Shown: positions 53,360-62,367 of the stretch, piece by piece
Position numbering within the stretch: position 1 is the stretch's first letter
Layout: every line of letters begins with the position of its first letter
Assembly (NCBI GenBank): GCA_944800085.1
Contig: CALYLO010000008.1
Coordinates: 62,001 to 126,000, forward strand
Source: Paenibacillus melissococcoides
GTDB taxonomy: Bacteria > Bacillota > Bacilli > Paenibacillales > Paenibacillaceae
DNA: 64,000 nt
Direction of reading: 5' to 3'
Made by a program: the position numbers and the translations under genes
The notes under the pieces: model-generated
Seen by the model: the letters and a program-made list of their open reading frames with translations, nothing else
What the model was told of the DNA's origin: nothing
The model's database searches: none

Positions 53360-54265
53360 ATGGAGATGCAGGAGCAAGCGCGGGAGCAGGAACGGGAGGC
53401 AGGGCAGTCCATGAAGCAGGCCATGGCTCACTCCACGGATCAGTCCAAGGATCGGTCCATGGAGCAGTCTGTGGGGCAGTCCATGGAGCAGTCCGTGAAG
53501 CTGGAGCGCCACGGTCAGGTCGCCATCATTACGCTGAATCGGCCTGGCGAACTGAATGCCTTCAATTATGAGGCCTTGGTGCGGCTGGGCGGGATCGTCG
53601 AGGAGATCCGGCAGGACCGCCAGCGGATTCGGGCCGTCATCGTGACGGGCGCGGGCCGCGCCTTCAGCGCGGGGGCCGATCTGAAGGAACGGCGCACGCT
53701 GAACGAGCAGCAGGTGCGCCGCAACGTGCGCGCGATCCGTGATGTGTTCACCGCCGTCGAGGAGCTTCCGCAGCCGACGATCGCGGCGGTGAACGGATAT
53801 GCGTTCGGCGGCGGCTTCGAATTGACGCTGGCCTGCGACTTCCGCTTTGCGGTCCGGGATGCCCGCATGGGACTTACCGAGGTGAGCCTGGGCATCATTC
53901 CCGGGGCGGGCGGAACGCAGCGTCTGCCGCGGCTCATCGGACCGGCGCGAGCGAAGGAGCTCATCCTGACCGCGCGGAAGATTACCGCCGAAGAGGCGCT
54001 TCAATACGGGCTGCTGAGCGGAATAGCCGAGGATGCGGAGCAGCTCCGCCGGATGGCGCTCGAATTGGCGAATGAGATTGCCGCCAATGCGCCGCTCGCG
54101 GTGTATCAGGCCAAGTATGCGGTGAACCGGGGCGGCAGCGTTGATCTGCACTCCGGCTTGGAGGTGGAGGCGCAAGCCTACGAGATGATTATCCCGACGA
54201 AGGATCGGGCAGAGGCGCTGGCAGCCTTTGCGGACAAACGAAAGCCTGTCTTCCGTGGGGAGTAG
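53360..54265 (+). CDS. Crotonase-family enzyme with repetitive N-terminus
   Basis: 301 residues from ATG 53360 (AGAGGGGG upstream). Residues 1-45 are a Gln/Ser/Met-rich stretch built of short repeats (SMKQAM, SMEQSV, SMEQSV); the crotonase begins at KLERHGQVAIITLNRPGE. Both catalytic Glu are present: GGGFELTLACD and TEVSLGIIPGAGGTQRLP; oxyanion Ala/Gly in FSAGADLKE. Likely a true hydratase, perhaps the missing oxepin-CoA hydrolase or a second enoyl-CoA hydratase. A start nearer residue 40 could also be used. Confidence 0.85.
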   Translation: MEMQEQAREQEREAGQSMKQAMAHSTDQSKDRSMEQSVGQSMEQSVKLERHGQVAIITLNRPGELNAFNYEALVRLGGIVEEIRQDRQRIRAVIVTGAGRAFSAGADLKERRTLNEQQVRRNVRAIRDVFTAVEELPQPTIAAVNGYAFGGGFELTLACDFRFAVRDARMGLTEVSLGIIPGAGGTQRLPRLIGPARAKELILTARKITAEEALQYGLLSGIAEDAEQLRRMALELANEIAANAPLAVYQAKYAVNRGGSVDLHSGLEVEAQAYEMIIPTKDRAEALAAFADKRKPVFRGE

Positions 54266-54276
54266 GAGGGTAGCGC

Positions 54277-55632
54277 GTGATATTCAATGCCGAAATGGAA
54301 ACGATGCCGCGCGAGCGGATGCGGGCGCTCCAGCTGGAGAGACTCCGGCACACCGTCAAGCGGGCCTATGACCGGGTGCCTTTTCATCGTGCGGCGCTGG
54401 ATCGGGCCGGCCTGACGCCGGAGGACATTCGCGGTCTGGAGGACCTCCGCCGTCTGCCGTTCATGCAGAAATCCGATCTGCGCGATCATTATCCGTTCGG
54501 ATTGTTCGCGGCCGAGATAAGCGACGTCGTGCGCATCCACGGCTCATCCGGCACGAGGGGCAAGCCGATTGTTGTCGGTTACACGAAGCGGGACATTGAA
54601 GTCTGGGCGGAGATTGTCGCCCGCGCCATTTGCTGCGCGGGCGGCCGGCCCGGGGATATTTTTCACAACGCGTATGGTTATGGCTTGTTCACGGGCGGCC
54701 TGGGCCTGCATTACGGCATCGAGCGCCTGGGCGCGGTCGCCGTGCCCGTGTCGGGAGGGAATACGCCCCGTCAGATTACGCTCATTCAGGATTTCAAGCC
54801 GCGCGGCCTGTCGGGCACGCCGTCCTATATTTTGAATCTGGTGGAGGAAATGCGCAAGCAGGGCATCGACACGCGGGCGACGAGCGTCGAGTACGGCATT
54901 TTCGGCGCGGAGCCGTGGTCGGAGGAGATGCGCCGCCATCTGGAGGATGCCCTCGGCATCAAGGCAATCGACATCTATGGCTTGAGCGAGGTGCTCGGGC
55001 CCGGCGTCGCGATCGAATGTCAGGAAGCGCAGGATGGTCTGCATATTGCCGAGGATCATTTTTTGGCGGAGGTGGTCGATCGGGATACGGGCGAACCGCT
55101 GCCGTACGGGCAGGAAGGCGAGCTGGTGTTCACTTCGCTGACCAAGGAAGCGTTCCCGGTTATCCGGTACCGGACGGGCGATATTGCGTCGCTTCACCCC
55201 GGCATATGCAAGTGCGGCCGCACGACGAGGCGGATGTCGCGGATTAAGGGAAGAGTGGACGACATGCTGATTATCCGCGGCGTCAACGTCTTCCCGACCG
55301 AGCTGGAGGCGGTGCTGCTCAACTTCTCCCAGCTCGCTCCCCATTATCAGGTCGTCATCGAGCGGGACAATGCCCTCGACCGCTTCGAGGTTCATTGCGA
55401 GCTTACGCCGGAATTCCGGAGCCGGGTAGGCGGAGTTCGGGAGAGCGGGGAAGTGGCCGAATTGGTGAAGGAGATCGGCAAGGCGATCAAATGCTCGCTT
55501 GGCGTCTCGGTCCTGCTGCATGTGAACGAGCCGAATTCGATCGCGCGCAGCGAAGGCAAAGCCGTCCGCATCGTCGATAACCGCAAGCGGGCGGCAGCCG
55601 TTCAAAAAAGCGAAGGAGTGGAGGCGGGATGA
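54277..55632 (+). CDS. paaK: Phenylacetate-CoA ligase
   Basis: 451 residues from GTG 54277. Adenylate-forming enzyme: P-loop IHGSSGTRGKPIVVGYTKRD, YGLSEVLGPGVAIECQ and the C-terminal hinge region VDDMLIIRGVNVFPTELEA. Activates phenylacetate with ATP and CoA. Together with the upstream dehydrogenase it gives two entries to phenylacetyl-CoA. Overlaps paaF by 4 bases. Confidence 0.95.
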   Translation: MIFNAEMETMPRERMRALQLERLRHTVKRAYDRVPFHRAALDRAGLTPEDIRGLEDLRRLPFMQKSDLRDHYPFGLFAAEISDVVRIHGSSGTRGKPIVVGYTKRDIEVWAEIVARAICCAGGRPGDIFHNAYGYGLFTGGLGLHYGIERLGAVAVPVSGGNTPRQITLIQDFKPRGLSGTPSYILNLVEEMRKQGIDTRATSVEYGIFGAEPWSEEMRRHLEDALGIKAIDIYGLSEVLGPGVAIECQEAQDGLHIAEDHFLAEVVDRDTGEPLPYGQEGELVFTSLTKEAFPVIRYRTGDIASLHPGICKCGRTTRRMSRIKGRVDDMLIIRGVNVFPTELEAVLLNFSQLAPHYQVVIERDNALDRFEVHCELTPEFRSRVGGVRESGEVAELVKEIGKAIKCSLGVSVLLHVNEPNSIARSEGKAVRIVDNRKRAAAVQKSEGVEAG

Positions 55633-56408
55633 CGAAGCTTGGCAGCTATGTGACCGTGTCGTCGGACGGAGCGGTGGGCGTGCTCGCCCTGAACCGGCCT
55701 GACGTGCTGAATGCGTTGAATCGCGAGCTGATGGAGGAGCTCGTGGCGGAGTTGGAGCGGATGGACCGGGACGAGGCCGTGAAGGCGATCGTCATTACGG
55801 GAAATGATCAGGCCTTCGCCGCCGGAGCGGATATTAAGGAAATGGCGGATGAATCCGCCGTATCGCTGCTGCGGAAGCGGCAGTTCGATGTCTGGGATCG
55901 CATCGGCGGCATTGCCAAGCCGATCATCGCCGCCGTGAGCGGGCATGTGCTCGGCGGAGGCTGCGAGCTGATGATGAGCTGCGATCTCGTCGTCGCCTCG
56001 GATACGGCGCGCTTCGGGCAGCCGGAGATTCGGCTTGGCGTCATGCCCGGCGCCGGCGGGACGCAGCGCCTGACCCGTGCGGTGGGGCTGCGCAAGGCGA
56101 TGGAGCTGCTGCTGACCGCGGACACGATGACGGCGGAAGAGGCCCTGCGCCGCGGATTGGTTAACAAGGTGGCGCCGGTCGAGCTCTATCTGGAGGAGGC
56201 CCTGAAGCTGGCGCGCCGCATTGCCGCCCAGCCGCCGCTGGCGGTTCGCCTCATCAAGCAGGCGGTCCGCAAGGCGCAGGATCTTCCGCTGGCCGAAGGG
56301 CTGGATTATGAGCGCCAATGCTTCCATCTGCTGTTCGCGAGCGAGGATCAGAAGGAAGGCATGCGCGCTTTTCAAGAGAAGCGAAGTCCCCAATTCAAGG
56401 GCAGATAG
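55629..56408 (+). CDS. paaF: Enoyl-CoA hydratase (2,3-dehydroadipyl-CoA hydratase type)
   Basis: 259 residues. Crotonase with both Glu: GGGCELMMSCDLV and QPEIRLGVMPGAGGTQRL. Matches PaaF length and position. Expected to hydrate 2,3-dehydroadipyl-CoA to 3-hydroxyadipyl-CoA. Coupled to paaK and 8 bases before paaG. Confidence 0.9.
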   Translation: MTKLGSYVTVSSDGAVGVLALNRPDVLNALNRELMEELVAELERMDRDEAVKAIVITGNDQAFAAGADIKEMADESAVSLLRKRQFDVWDRIGGIAKPIIAAVSGHVLGGGCELMMSCDLVVASDTARFGQPEIRLGVMPGAGGTQRLTRAVGLRKAMELLLTADTMTAEEALRRGLVNKVAPVELYLEEALKLARRIAAQPPLAVRLIKQAVRKAQDLPLAEGLDYERQCFHLLFASEDQKEGMRAFQEKRSPQFKGR

Positions 56409-56416
56409 GAGGAGAC

Positions 56417-57229
56417 ATGGCCGTGTACGAGACGATTCTGTATGAAGTATCGGCGGGCGTGGCCCGGATCACGATGAACCGGCCGGATAAGTACAATGCC
56501 TTCACCGGGCGGATGATCGCCGAAATGATCGATGCGTTCCGCCAAGCGGGCAAAGACGCGGCGGTGCGCTGCGTCATCCTGACCGGGGCGGGCAAAGCGT
56601 TCAACGCGGGACAGGATCTGGGCGACGTGCCGGGAGCAGGCGGGCAAGCTGCAGACGGGCGAGCCGCGGCCGGGAATCATGGCGACATGCTGCGATCGCG
56701 CTACAATCCGCTGATTATGCAGATCCGCAGCACGGAGCTGCCGGTGATCGCGGTCGTGAACGGGGTGGCGGCAGGAGCGGGGATGAGCCTCGCTCTCGCT
56801 TGCGACCTGCGCGTGATGTCCGAGCGGGCTTATTTCGTCAGCGCTTTCGTCAATATCGGGCTCGTTCCCGACTCGGGGGGCTGCTACTTCCTGCCCCGTC
56901 TCGTGGGCCTGGCCAAGGCGATGGAGATTGCTACGATTCGGGATCGCGTCACGGCGGAAGAGGCGCATCGAATCGGTCTCGTCAATCGCATCTGTTCCGC
57001 CGAACGGCTGGACGAGGAAGCGGACGCGCTTGCGGTTAAGCTGGCTCAGCTTCCGACGCGGGCGATCGGGCTGATGAAGCGGACGATGAACCGGGGGCTG
57101 GAGACGGATCTGGCGCAGACGCTGGAGCAAGAGGCGTATGCCCAGGAGATCGCCGGGCGCACGGAGGATCACCGGGAAGGCATGCAAGCTTTTCTGGAAA
57201 AGCGGCCGCCCGCGTTCAAGGGGGTGTAG
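56417..57229 (+). CDS. paaG: 1,2-epoxyphenylacetyl-CoA isomerase
   Basis: 270 residues, ATG after AGGAGGAG. Crotonase fold, but both hydratase Glu are replaced: GAGMSLALACDLRV and VNIGLVPDSGGCYFLPRL. The Asp in PDSGG is the PaaG catalytic residue. Converts the ring epoxide into oxepin-CoA and also moves double bonds. A linker GAGGQAADGRAAAG is inserted after FNAGQDLGDVP. Confidence 0.93.
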   Translation: MAVYETILYEVSAGVARITMNRPDKYNAFTGRMIAEMIDAFRQAGKDAAVRCVILTGAGKAFNAGQDLGDVPGAGGQAADGRAAAGNHGDMLRSRYNPLIMQIRSTELPVIAVVNGVAAGAGMSLALACDLRVMSERAYFVSAFVNIGLVPDSGGCYFLPRLVGLAKAMEIATIRDRVTAEEAHRIGLVNRICSAERLDEEADALAVKLAQLPTRAIGLMKRTMNRGLETDLAQTLEQEAYAQEIAGRTEDHREGMQAFLEKRPPAFKGV

Positions 57230-57232
57230 CCG

Positions 57233-58111
57233 ATGGAAGGCCATATTGCCGGGAGCAGCCCTGGCGCGGTCGGCATTGTCGGCGCAGGCACGATGGGAGC
57301 GGGAATCGCTCTCGTCTGCGCCCGGCGGGGCCGCCGCGTCTATTTGCAGGACATTAAGCCGGAGGTGCTGGATGCCGCGCAAGCCTATATCGATTCCATC
57401 CTGGCGAAGGACGTCGCGAAGGGGAGGATCTCCGAGGAGGAGAAGCGGAAGACGTATGATCTCGTCGAGCCGGTGCAGGACATGGCAGCGTTAAGCTCAT
57501 GCCCGATCGTCATCGAGGCGGTTCCCGAAAAGCTGGAGCTGAAGCGCTCCGTGTTCGCCCGCTTAACGGAGCTGTGCGGCAGCGAGGCGCTGCTGCTGAG
57601 CAATACGTCCTCCCTCTCCATTACGGAGCTTGCGGCGGTCTTGCCCCATCCGGAGCGCATCATCGGCTTTCACTTTTTCAACCCCGCGCCGGTTATGCCG
57701 CTAGTGGAAGTCATTCGCGGGCACAAGTCGGGGGACGCTTGCGTCGCCGCCGCGCGCCGGTTCGCGGAAGAGCTGGGCAAGGTGCCCGTGCTGGCGGAGG
57801 ATTCGCCCGGCTTCATTGTGAATCGCGTCGCTCGTCCCTACTATAATGAAGCGCTGCGCATCATGGGCGATCGGGTGGCTCGCCCGGAGCAGATCGACCG
57901 CATTATGAAGCAGGCCGGCGGCTTCAAGATGGGGCCGTTCGAGCTGCAGGACCTGATCGGCCTCGACGTGAATCTGGCGACGACCGAATCGGTCTACACC
58001 CGCTTTTATCACGAGAGCCGCTTCAAGCCGAGCCGCATCCAGCAGCGCATGGTGCAGGCGGGGAGCTTGGGCAGAAAGACAGGGGAGGGATTTTATCCAT
58101 ATGACCAATAA
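57233..58111 (+). CDS. paaH: 3-hydroxyadipyl-CoA dehydrogenase
   Basis: 292 residues. NAD motif VGIVGAGTMGAGIALVCARR, catalytic His in IIGFHFFNPAPVMPLVEVI, Glu/Asn later in FIVNRVARPYYNEALRIM. Oxidises 3-hydroxyadipyl-CoA to 3-oxoadipyl-CoA. Overlaps the next gene by 11 bases. Confidence 0.93.
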   Translation: MEGHIAGSSPGAVGIVGAGTMGAGIALVCARRGRRVYLQDIKPEVLDAAQAYIDSILAKDVAKGRISEEEKRKTYDLVEPVQDMAALSSCPIVIEAVPEKLELKRSVFARLTELCGSEALLLSNTSSLSITELAAVLPHPERIIGFHFFNPAPVMPLVEVIRGHKSGDACVAAARRFAEELGKVPVLAEDSPGFIVNRVARPYYNEALRIMGDRVARPEQIDRIMKQAGGFKMGPFELQDLIGLDVNLATTESVYTRFYHESRFKPSRIQQRMVQAGSLGRKTGEGFYPYDQ

Positions 58112-58871
58112 TGCGGTCCTGTTGGCTGGAGCCAGCCCCTTTCGCGACGGCTTGCACGCGCTGCTGGAACGAAGCGGTTACCGGGTCGTGTCCCTGGCGG
58201 AGGCGGAGGAGAGCGGGGGTTCTCTCCCGGTGCGGTATGGCATGGAAGTAACCAATGATGATGCGGCGGAAAAACAGGCCAACATCGTGAGGATGGATCG
58301 GCTGCTCGGTCCGGCGGTGCCGATCACGGCTACCTCGCTCGCTCTCGCCGCCACCGAGATTGCGTCGTGGTCTGCCCGGCCGGAGCGGATATGCGGCTTC
58401 GGCACGTTCGCTCCGATCGAGGACCGCGGTCTGATCGAACTGGCTCCTGCCCTGCAGACGTCGAAGGAAGCGGTCCGTGGTCTGGAGGAGCTGTTCCGCA
58501 CTCTGGGGAAGGAGGTGGAGATCGTGGAGGATGAGGCGGGGCTCGTCTTCCCGCGTATTCTCGCCTTGATCGTCAATGAAGCCGCCTTCGCCCTAATGGA
58601 AGGGACGGCTTCCGCCGCGGATATCGATACGGCCATGAAGCTGGGAACCGGATATCCGCACGGCCCGCTCGAATGGGCCGACCGCATCGGGCTGGATGAC
58701 GTGCTGGCGGTCCTGCGCGGGCTGCACCGCGATCTGGGCGAAGAGCGGTATCGCCCGGCGCCGCTGCTGCGCAAGCTGGTGCTGGCAGGCCGGCTCGGCC
58801 GGCGCAGCGGTCAAGGTTTCTATTCCTATGAGATTGGGGGGGAACGAGATGGGAACACCTGTAATCATTGA
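58101..58871 (+). CDS. 3-hydroxyacyl-CoA dehydrogenase-like protein lacking the NAD motif
   Basis: 256 residues. The N-terminal domain (VLLAGASPFRDGLHALLERS) has the Rossmann layout but no GxGxxG and lacks the catalytic His segment. The C-terminal 3HCDH domain is well kept (FPRILALIVNEAAFALMEGT, LGTGYPHGPLEWADRIGLDD, GRRSGQGFYSYE). Likely a non-catalytic partner of PaaH, like the duplicated HCDH halves in E. coli PaaH. Overlaps paaJ by 23 bases. Confidence 0.8.
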   Translation: MTNNAVLLAGASPFRDGLHALLERSGYRVVSLAEAEESGGSLPVRYGMEVTNDDAAEKQANIVRMDRLLGPAVPITATSLALAATEIASWSARPERICGFGTFAPIEDRGLIELAPALQTSKEAVRGLEELFRTLGKEVEIVEDEAGLVFPRILALIVNEAAFALMEGTASAADIDTAMKLGTGYPHGPLEWADRIGLDDVLAVLRGLHRDLGEERYRPAPLLRKLVLAGRLGRRSGQGFYSYEIGGERDGNTCNH

Positions 58872-60048
58872 TGCGGTGCGGACGCCGATCGGACGCTACG
58901 GCGGAGCGCTCAAGGATGTGCGCGCCGATGATCTGGGCGCGCTCGTCATCCGCAGCCTGCTGGAGCGGAATCCGGTCGGCCCGGAGCGGATGGACGGCGT
59001 CATCCTCGGCTGCGCGAACCAGGCGGGGGAGGATTGCCGCAATGTTGCGCGAATGTCGCTGCTGCTGGCCGGGATGCCGGTCGAGGTGCCGGGCGTGACG
59101 GTGAACCGCCTGTGCGGCTCCGGCATGGAGGCTGTCCATCAGAGCGCCTATGCGATTATGGCGGGGGCGGGGCACGCGTATATCGCCGGGGGAACGGAGA
59201 GCATGACGCGGGCTCCGTATGTGATGTTGAAGCCGGAAGCGGCCTTTCAGCGGGGGCATCAGCAGATCTATGACACCACTTTGGGCTGGAGGATGACCAA
59301 TGACAAGCTGGCCGCCCTCTATCCGCCGATCAGCCTGGGGGAGACGGCGGAGAACGTAGCGGAGCAGTACGGCATCACCCGGGAGGCGCAGGATGAGTTC
59401 GCGCTCTCCAGCCAGCGGAAATATGCCGAAGCCCAGGCGGCGGGAAGATTCGCGGCCGAGCTGGTGACGGTGGAGGTAACCGGGCGCAAGGGCGAGATCA
59501 CGCGGTTCAAGCAGGATGAACACCCGCGCCCCGAGACGACGCTGGACCAGCTCCGGAAGCTGAAGCCAGCCTTCAAGCAAGGGGGAACCGTGACGGCCGG
59601 GAACTCGTCGGGTCTGAATGACGGGGCGGCGGCGCTGCTCATGATGGAGCAGGAGACGGCTCATTCGCTTGGACTGCGGCCGCGCGCTCGCGTGGTGGCT
59701 TCGGCGTCTGCCGGCGTCGATCCGTCCGTGATGGGAATCGGCCCCGTGCCGGCCGCGCGCAAGGCGCTCCAGCGGGCGGGGCTGACGACCGGGGATATCG
59801 ATCTGTTCGAGCTGAATGAAGCGTTCGCCGCACAGACCGTTGCCAGCATGCGCGAGTTGAACATCGATCCGGAACGGGTGAACGTGAACGGCGGCGCGAT
59901 CGCGATCGGCCATCCGCTCGGGTGCAGCGGGGCCCGGATTTTAACGACGCTGCTCTATGAGATGGAGCGCCGGGAAGCCCGTTACGGCTTGGCCGCGATG
60001 TGCATCGGCGTCGGGCAAGGCATCGCCACCATCATCAAGCGAGTATGA
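58849..60048 (+). CDS. paaJ: 3-oxoadipyl-CoA thiolase
   Basis: 399 residues; GGGGGGAACGAG before ATG 58849, inside the preceding gene. Active Cys in VNRLCGSGMEAVHQSAYAI, His in GGAIAIGHPLGCSGARI, second Cys in MCIGVGQGIA. Cleaves 3-oxoadipyl-CoA to acetyl-CoA and succinyl-CoA (and the dehydrosuberyl analogue). Last core enzyme of the pathway. Confidence 0.95.
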   Translation: MGTPVIIDAVRTPIGRYGGALKDVRADDLGALVIRSLLERNPVGPERMDGVILGCANQAGEDCRNVARMSLLLAGMPVEVPGVTVNRLCGSGMEAVHQSAYAIMAGAGHAYIAGGTESMTRAPYVMLKPEAAFQRGHQQIYDTTLGWRMTNDKLAALYPPISLGETAENVAEQYGITREAQDEFALSSQRKYAEAQAAGRFAAELVTVEVTGRKGEITRFKQDEHPRPETTLDQLRKLKPAFKQGGTVTAGNSSGLNDGAAALLMMEQETAHSLGLRPRARVVASASAGVDPSVMGIGPVPAARKALQRAGLTTGDIDLFELNEAFAAQTVASMRELNIDPERVNVNGGAIAIGHPLGCSGARILTTLLYEMERREARYGLAAMCIGVGQGIATIIKRV

Positions 60049-60108
60049 CTGGATTAGGGCAACGAGAATGGACACGGTTGATTGTTAGCCAGGCGAGGAG
60101 GAATCGAC

Positions 60109-60531
60109 ATGAAGCCAGGATTGATTCCGGGCGCCGAAATTTCTTTTGTCGTGACTGTCACCCCGGATATGCGCCCGGCTTTTGACGGCATCGTCATTCA
60201 CGAAGTAATGTCCACCGTCTCGATGATCTACTATATGGAGAAGGCAGGCCGCGAGATGATTGTTCCTTTTCTGGAGGAAGAGGAAGAAGGATCGGGGTTC
60301 GCCCTCAACATTAAGCATATAGGGCCGGCCGTGGTCGGGCAGGAGGTGACGTTCCGCGCCGTCTGCACCGAGGCGGGGCCGAAGCGCATCATCTGCGAGG
60401 TGACAGCGGAGACGACGTTCAATCTGGTCGGGACGGGAACGTTCACGCAGGCGATCTTCGACAAGAGAACGATGGCGGACCGGTTTGCGGCCCTGCGCCG
60501 CAAGGTGGAAGAAGAGCAGAAGGTGATCTGA
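60109..60531 (+). CDS. Hotdog thioesterase, FlK-like
   Basis: 140 residues; GAGGAGG before ATG 60109. PGAEISFVVTVTPDMRPAF, VIHEVMSTVSMIYYMEKAGR and the tail FDKRTMADRFA resemble fluoroacetyl-CoA thioesterase-like hotdog proteins. Probably removes an unwanted CoA thioester. No MaoC hydratase motif, so it does not obviously replace the PaaZ hydratase domain. Confidence 0.75.
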   Translation: MKPGLIPGAEISFVVTVTPDMRPAFDGIVIHEVMSTVSMIYYMEKAGREMIVPFLEEEEEGSGFALNIKHIGPAVVGQEVTFRAVCTEAGPKRIICEVTAETTFNLVGTGTFTQAIFDKRTMADRFAALRRKVEEEQKVI

Positions 60532-60659
60532 CGGCATAAGCGGCGGTTCCTCCACTCCGGCGGCGCCCCCCATTTTGCTTGAGCTATGGAGGGGCAAGTG
60601 ATACAATTTGACAAAGATGCAGCATTTGGCAATCATACGAACGACTAGGAGTGGTGAAC

Positions 60660-61514
60660 ATGAGGCCGCAATCCATGCTGTTTACCATATACGGCGAGTA
60701 TGTACGTCATTATGGCAGTGAAATCTGGGTCGGGAGCCTGACCGGCCTGATGGGGGAATTCGGCTTGACCGAACAGGCCGTACGGGCCGCCATCTCCCGG
60801 ATGCTGCGCCAAGGTTGGCTGGAGTCGCGCAAAGTGGGGAACCGCAGCTATTATTCCATGTCCCCGCGCGGCAAGCGGCGCTTGAACGAGGCGGCGGCCC
60901 GCATCTATAAGCAGGAGACGGATACGTGGGACGGCAAGTGGTGCATTGCCAGCTACAACATTCCCGAGAAAGAGCGGGGGATACGGGATCAGCTTCGCAA
61001 GGAGCTGGCATGGCTCGGCTTCGGCATGCTGACGACAAGCACCTGGATTAGCCCGAATGATCTGACCGACAAGGTGAGGGATATCGTGGAATCTCGCGGG
61101 ATTTCCGGATATGTGGAAATTTTCAGGGCGGACCATGTCGCTTGGAGCGAGCCTGGACAACTGGTGCAGAAGTGCTGGGACATCGATGAGATCAATGCGG
61201 CTTACGCCGAGTTCATTGAGGCGTACCGTCCGAGCTATGAGAGATTGCGGGCGATGACGGAGCAGGGGGAAGCCGTGCCTGACGGCTATTGCTTCGTAGA
61301 GAAGACAAAGCTGGTCCATCAGTACCGGAAGTTCCTGTTCATCGATCCCGACTTCCCTGAAGAGCTGCTGCCGGATGTATGGCTGGGCAAGGAAGCGGAT
61401 CAATTGTTCCAGAACTACTACGATTTGCTGCACCCGGGCGCCAGCCGCTTTTTTGAGCAAGTCTATGAACCTTCGCCCGATGCGCTTTCGGTTCGCGACA
61501 GGGAGCATGCCTGA
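60660..61514 (+). CDS. paaX: PaaX transcriptional repressor
   Basis: 284 residues from ATG 60660 (GGAGTGGTGA upstream). Winged-helix N-terminus (LMGEFGLTEQAVRAAISRML, SRKVGNRSYYSMSPRGKRRL), central DNA-binding/dimer domain and C-terminal region with FVEKTKLVHQYRKFLFIDPD. PaaX represses paa genes and is released by phenylacetyl-CoA. A TTGACA is present at 60608-60613 in the short gap, so it may have its own promoter. Confidence 0.94.
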   Translation: MRPQSMLFTIYGEYVRHYGSEIWVGSLTGLMGEFGLTEQAVRAAISRMLRQGWLESRKVGNRSYYSMSPRGKRRLNEAAARIYKQETDTWDGKWCIASYNIPEKERGIRDQLRKELAWLGFGMLTTSTWISPNDLTDKVRDIVESRGISGYVEIFRADHVAWSEPGQLVQKCWDIDEINAAYAEFIEAYRPSYERLRAMTEQGEAVPDGYCFVEKTKLVHQYRKFLFIDPDFPEELLPDVWLGKEADQLFQNYYDLLHPGASRFFEQVYEPSPDALSVRDREHA

Positions 61515-61579
61515 ATGAGGCCCGTAAGGGAATATGACCGTAATGACGGCCAGGCGGACCTCCCGAATTTCCGTTCTTT

Positions 61580-61602
61580 CCGGCCTTTTGCGGCCTTTTT
61601 GC
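61580..61602 (+). terminator. Weak terminator after paaX
   Basis: CGGCC-TTTTG-CGGCC-TTTTTGC: short GGCC self-complementary stem with T-run. Confidence 0.5.
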
Positions 61603-61917
61603 TTCCATGCTTTAACGTAGGGTCGCATTAGTGCCGGATATTTTTATGAAGGCTTTTGCTAACCATAGCAGGCATACGCCGGGATATCCGACTGAATGTA
61701 CTCTTTTCTTTATTGATATGAGATACTGCATGTTCTAACTGTCTGAAAAGTTACCCATCACGACGAGCGGCTGATCCGCAGCCTGATCGATTCGATGGGG
61801 AGATGCGTATAGCCAGGCTGCATAAAAGTATCTTCTTGGCACACTTGTCCGTGATATACTAAGAAGTATGGTGGCGAAGCATGCCAAAGTTGGCCGAGAC
61901 ATTCGCACGGCCACTTC
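61603..61917. other. Spacer between paaX and CRISPR leader
   Basis: No supported gene. A block around GTGATATACT (61852-61861) recurs before the second leader (62294-62303), so the duplicated unit probably extends upstream of the leader. Confidence 0.4.
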
Positions 61918-62087
61918 GGTGCGAATGTGAAGTGCACATGAAATCCCCGGGAGATTCGCACCAAATGTATTGAAATAATATCCAACAAAGTTAATTTATT
62001 TTGGTTTATTGAAGCTAAACTGATTTGTTTTCTTAAAGTTTTAACCAAGAAACGATTGTTTTGGTATGTTTTGTGCTATTTTTCGCT
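61918..62087 (+). promoter_or_regulatory. CRISPR leader A
   Basis: 170 bases. Starts with an inverted repeat, GGTGCGAAT at 61918-61926 and ATTCGCACC at 61954-61962, then an AT-rich stretch ending TGTTTTGTGCTATTTTTCGCT at the first repeat. Leader B at 62368-62537 has the same length and the first 47 bases identical. Confidence 0.75.
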
Positions 62088-62240
62088 GTCGCATCCTATG
62101 TGGATGCGTGGATTGAAATTTAAGCTGATTGGCTACCCCATTCTCACATGCTTGTCGCATCCTATGTGGATGCGTGGATTGAAATTCGCTCAACCCCACA
62201 ACCACACCATGCTCGTCCCGTGTCGTATCCTTATGATACC
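62088..62240 (+). CRISPR. Type I-C-like CRISPR array A (2 repeats plus degenerate third)
   Basis: 32-base repeats at 62088-62119 and 62154-62185: GTCGCATCCTATG, T, then GGATGCGTGGATTGAAAT. Spacer 1 is 62120-62153 (34 bases). After repeat 2, a possible spacer (62186-62221) is followed by GTCGTATCCTTATG, a half-matching decayed repeat. The GTCGCA start and ATTGAAAT end are of the I-C type. No cas genes in the window. Confidence 0.9.
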
Positions 62241-62367
62241 TTGCTTTCTTCTTGAGTCAGTCGGGCCGATTCGTTGGATACTTTGTTTGCCTGTGATATA
62301 CTGGGCAAAGGAATGGTAAGAGGGGATGCCCAAACACGAAATAAGAGCGACATGTCCATTAACGACA
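62241..62367. other. Region between array A and leader B
   Basis: 127 bases without a gene; includes the block TGTGATATACTGGG similar to that before leader A. Confidence 0.4.

Noticed and set aside
60109..60531. FlK-like protein as the missing PaaZ hydratase
   Set aside because: Lacks the MaoC hydratase signature; better explained as thioesterase.
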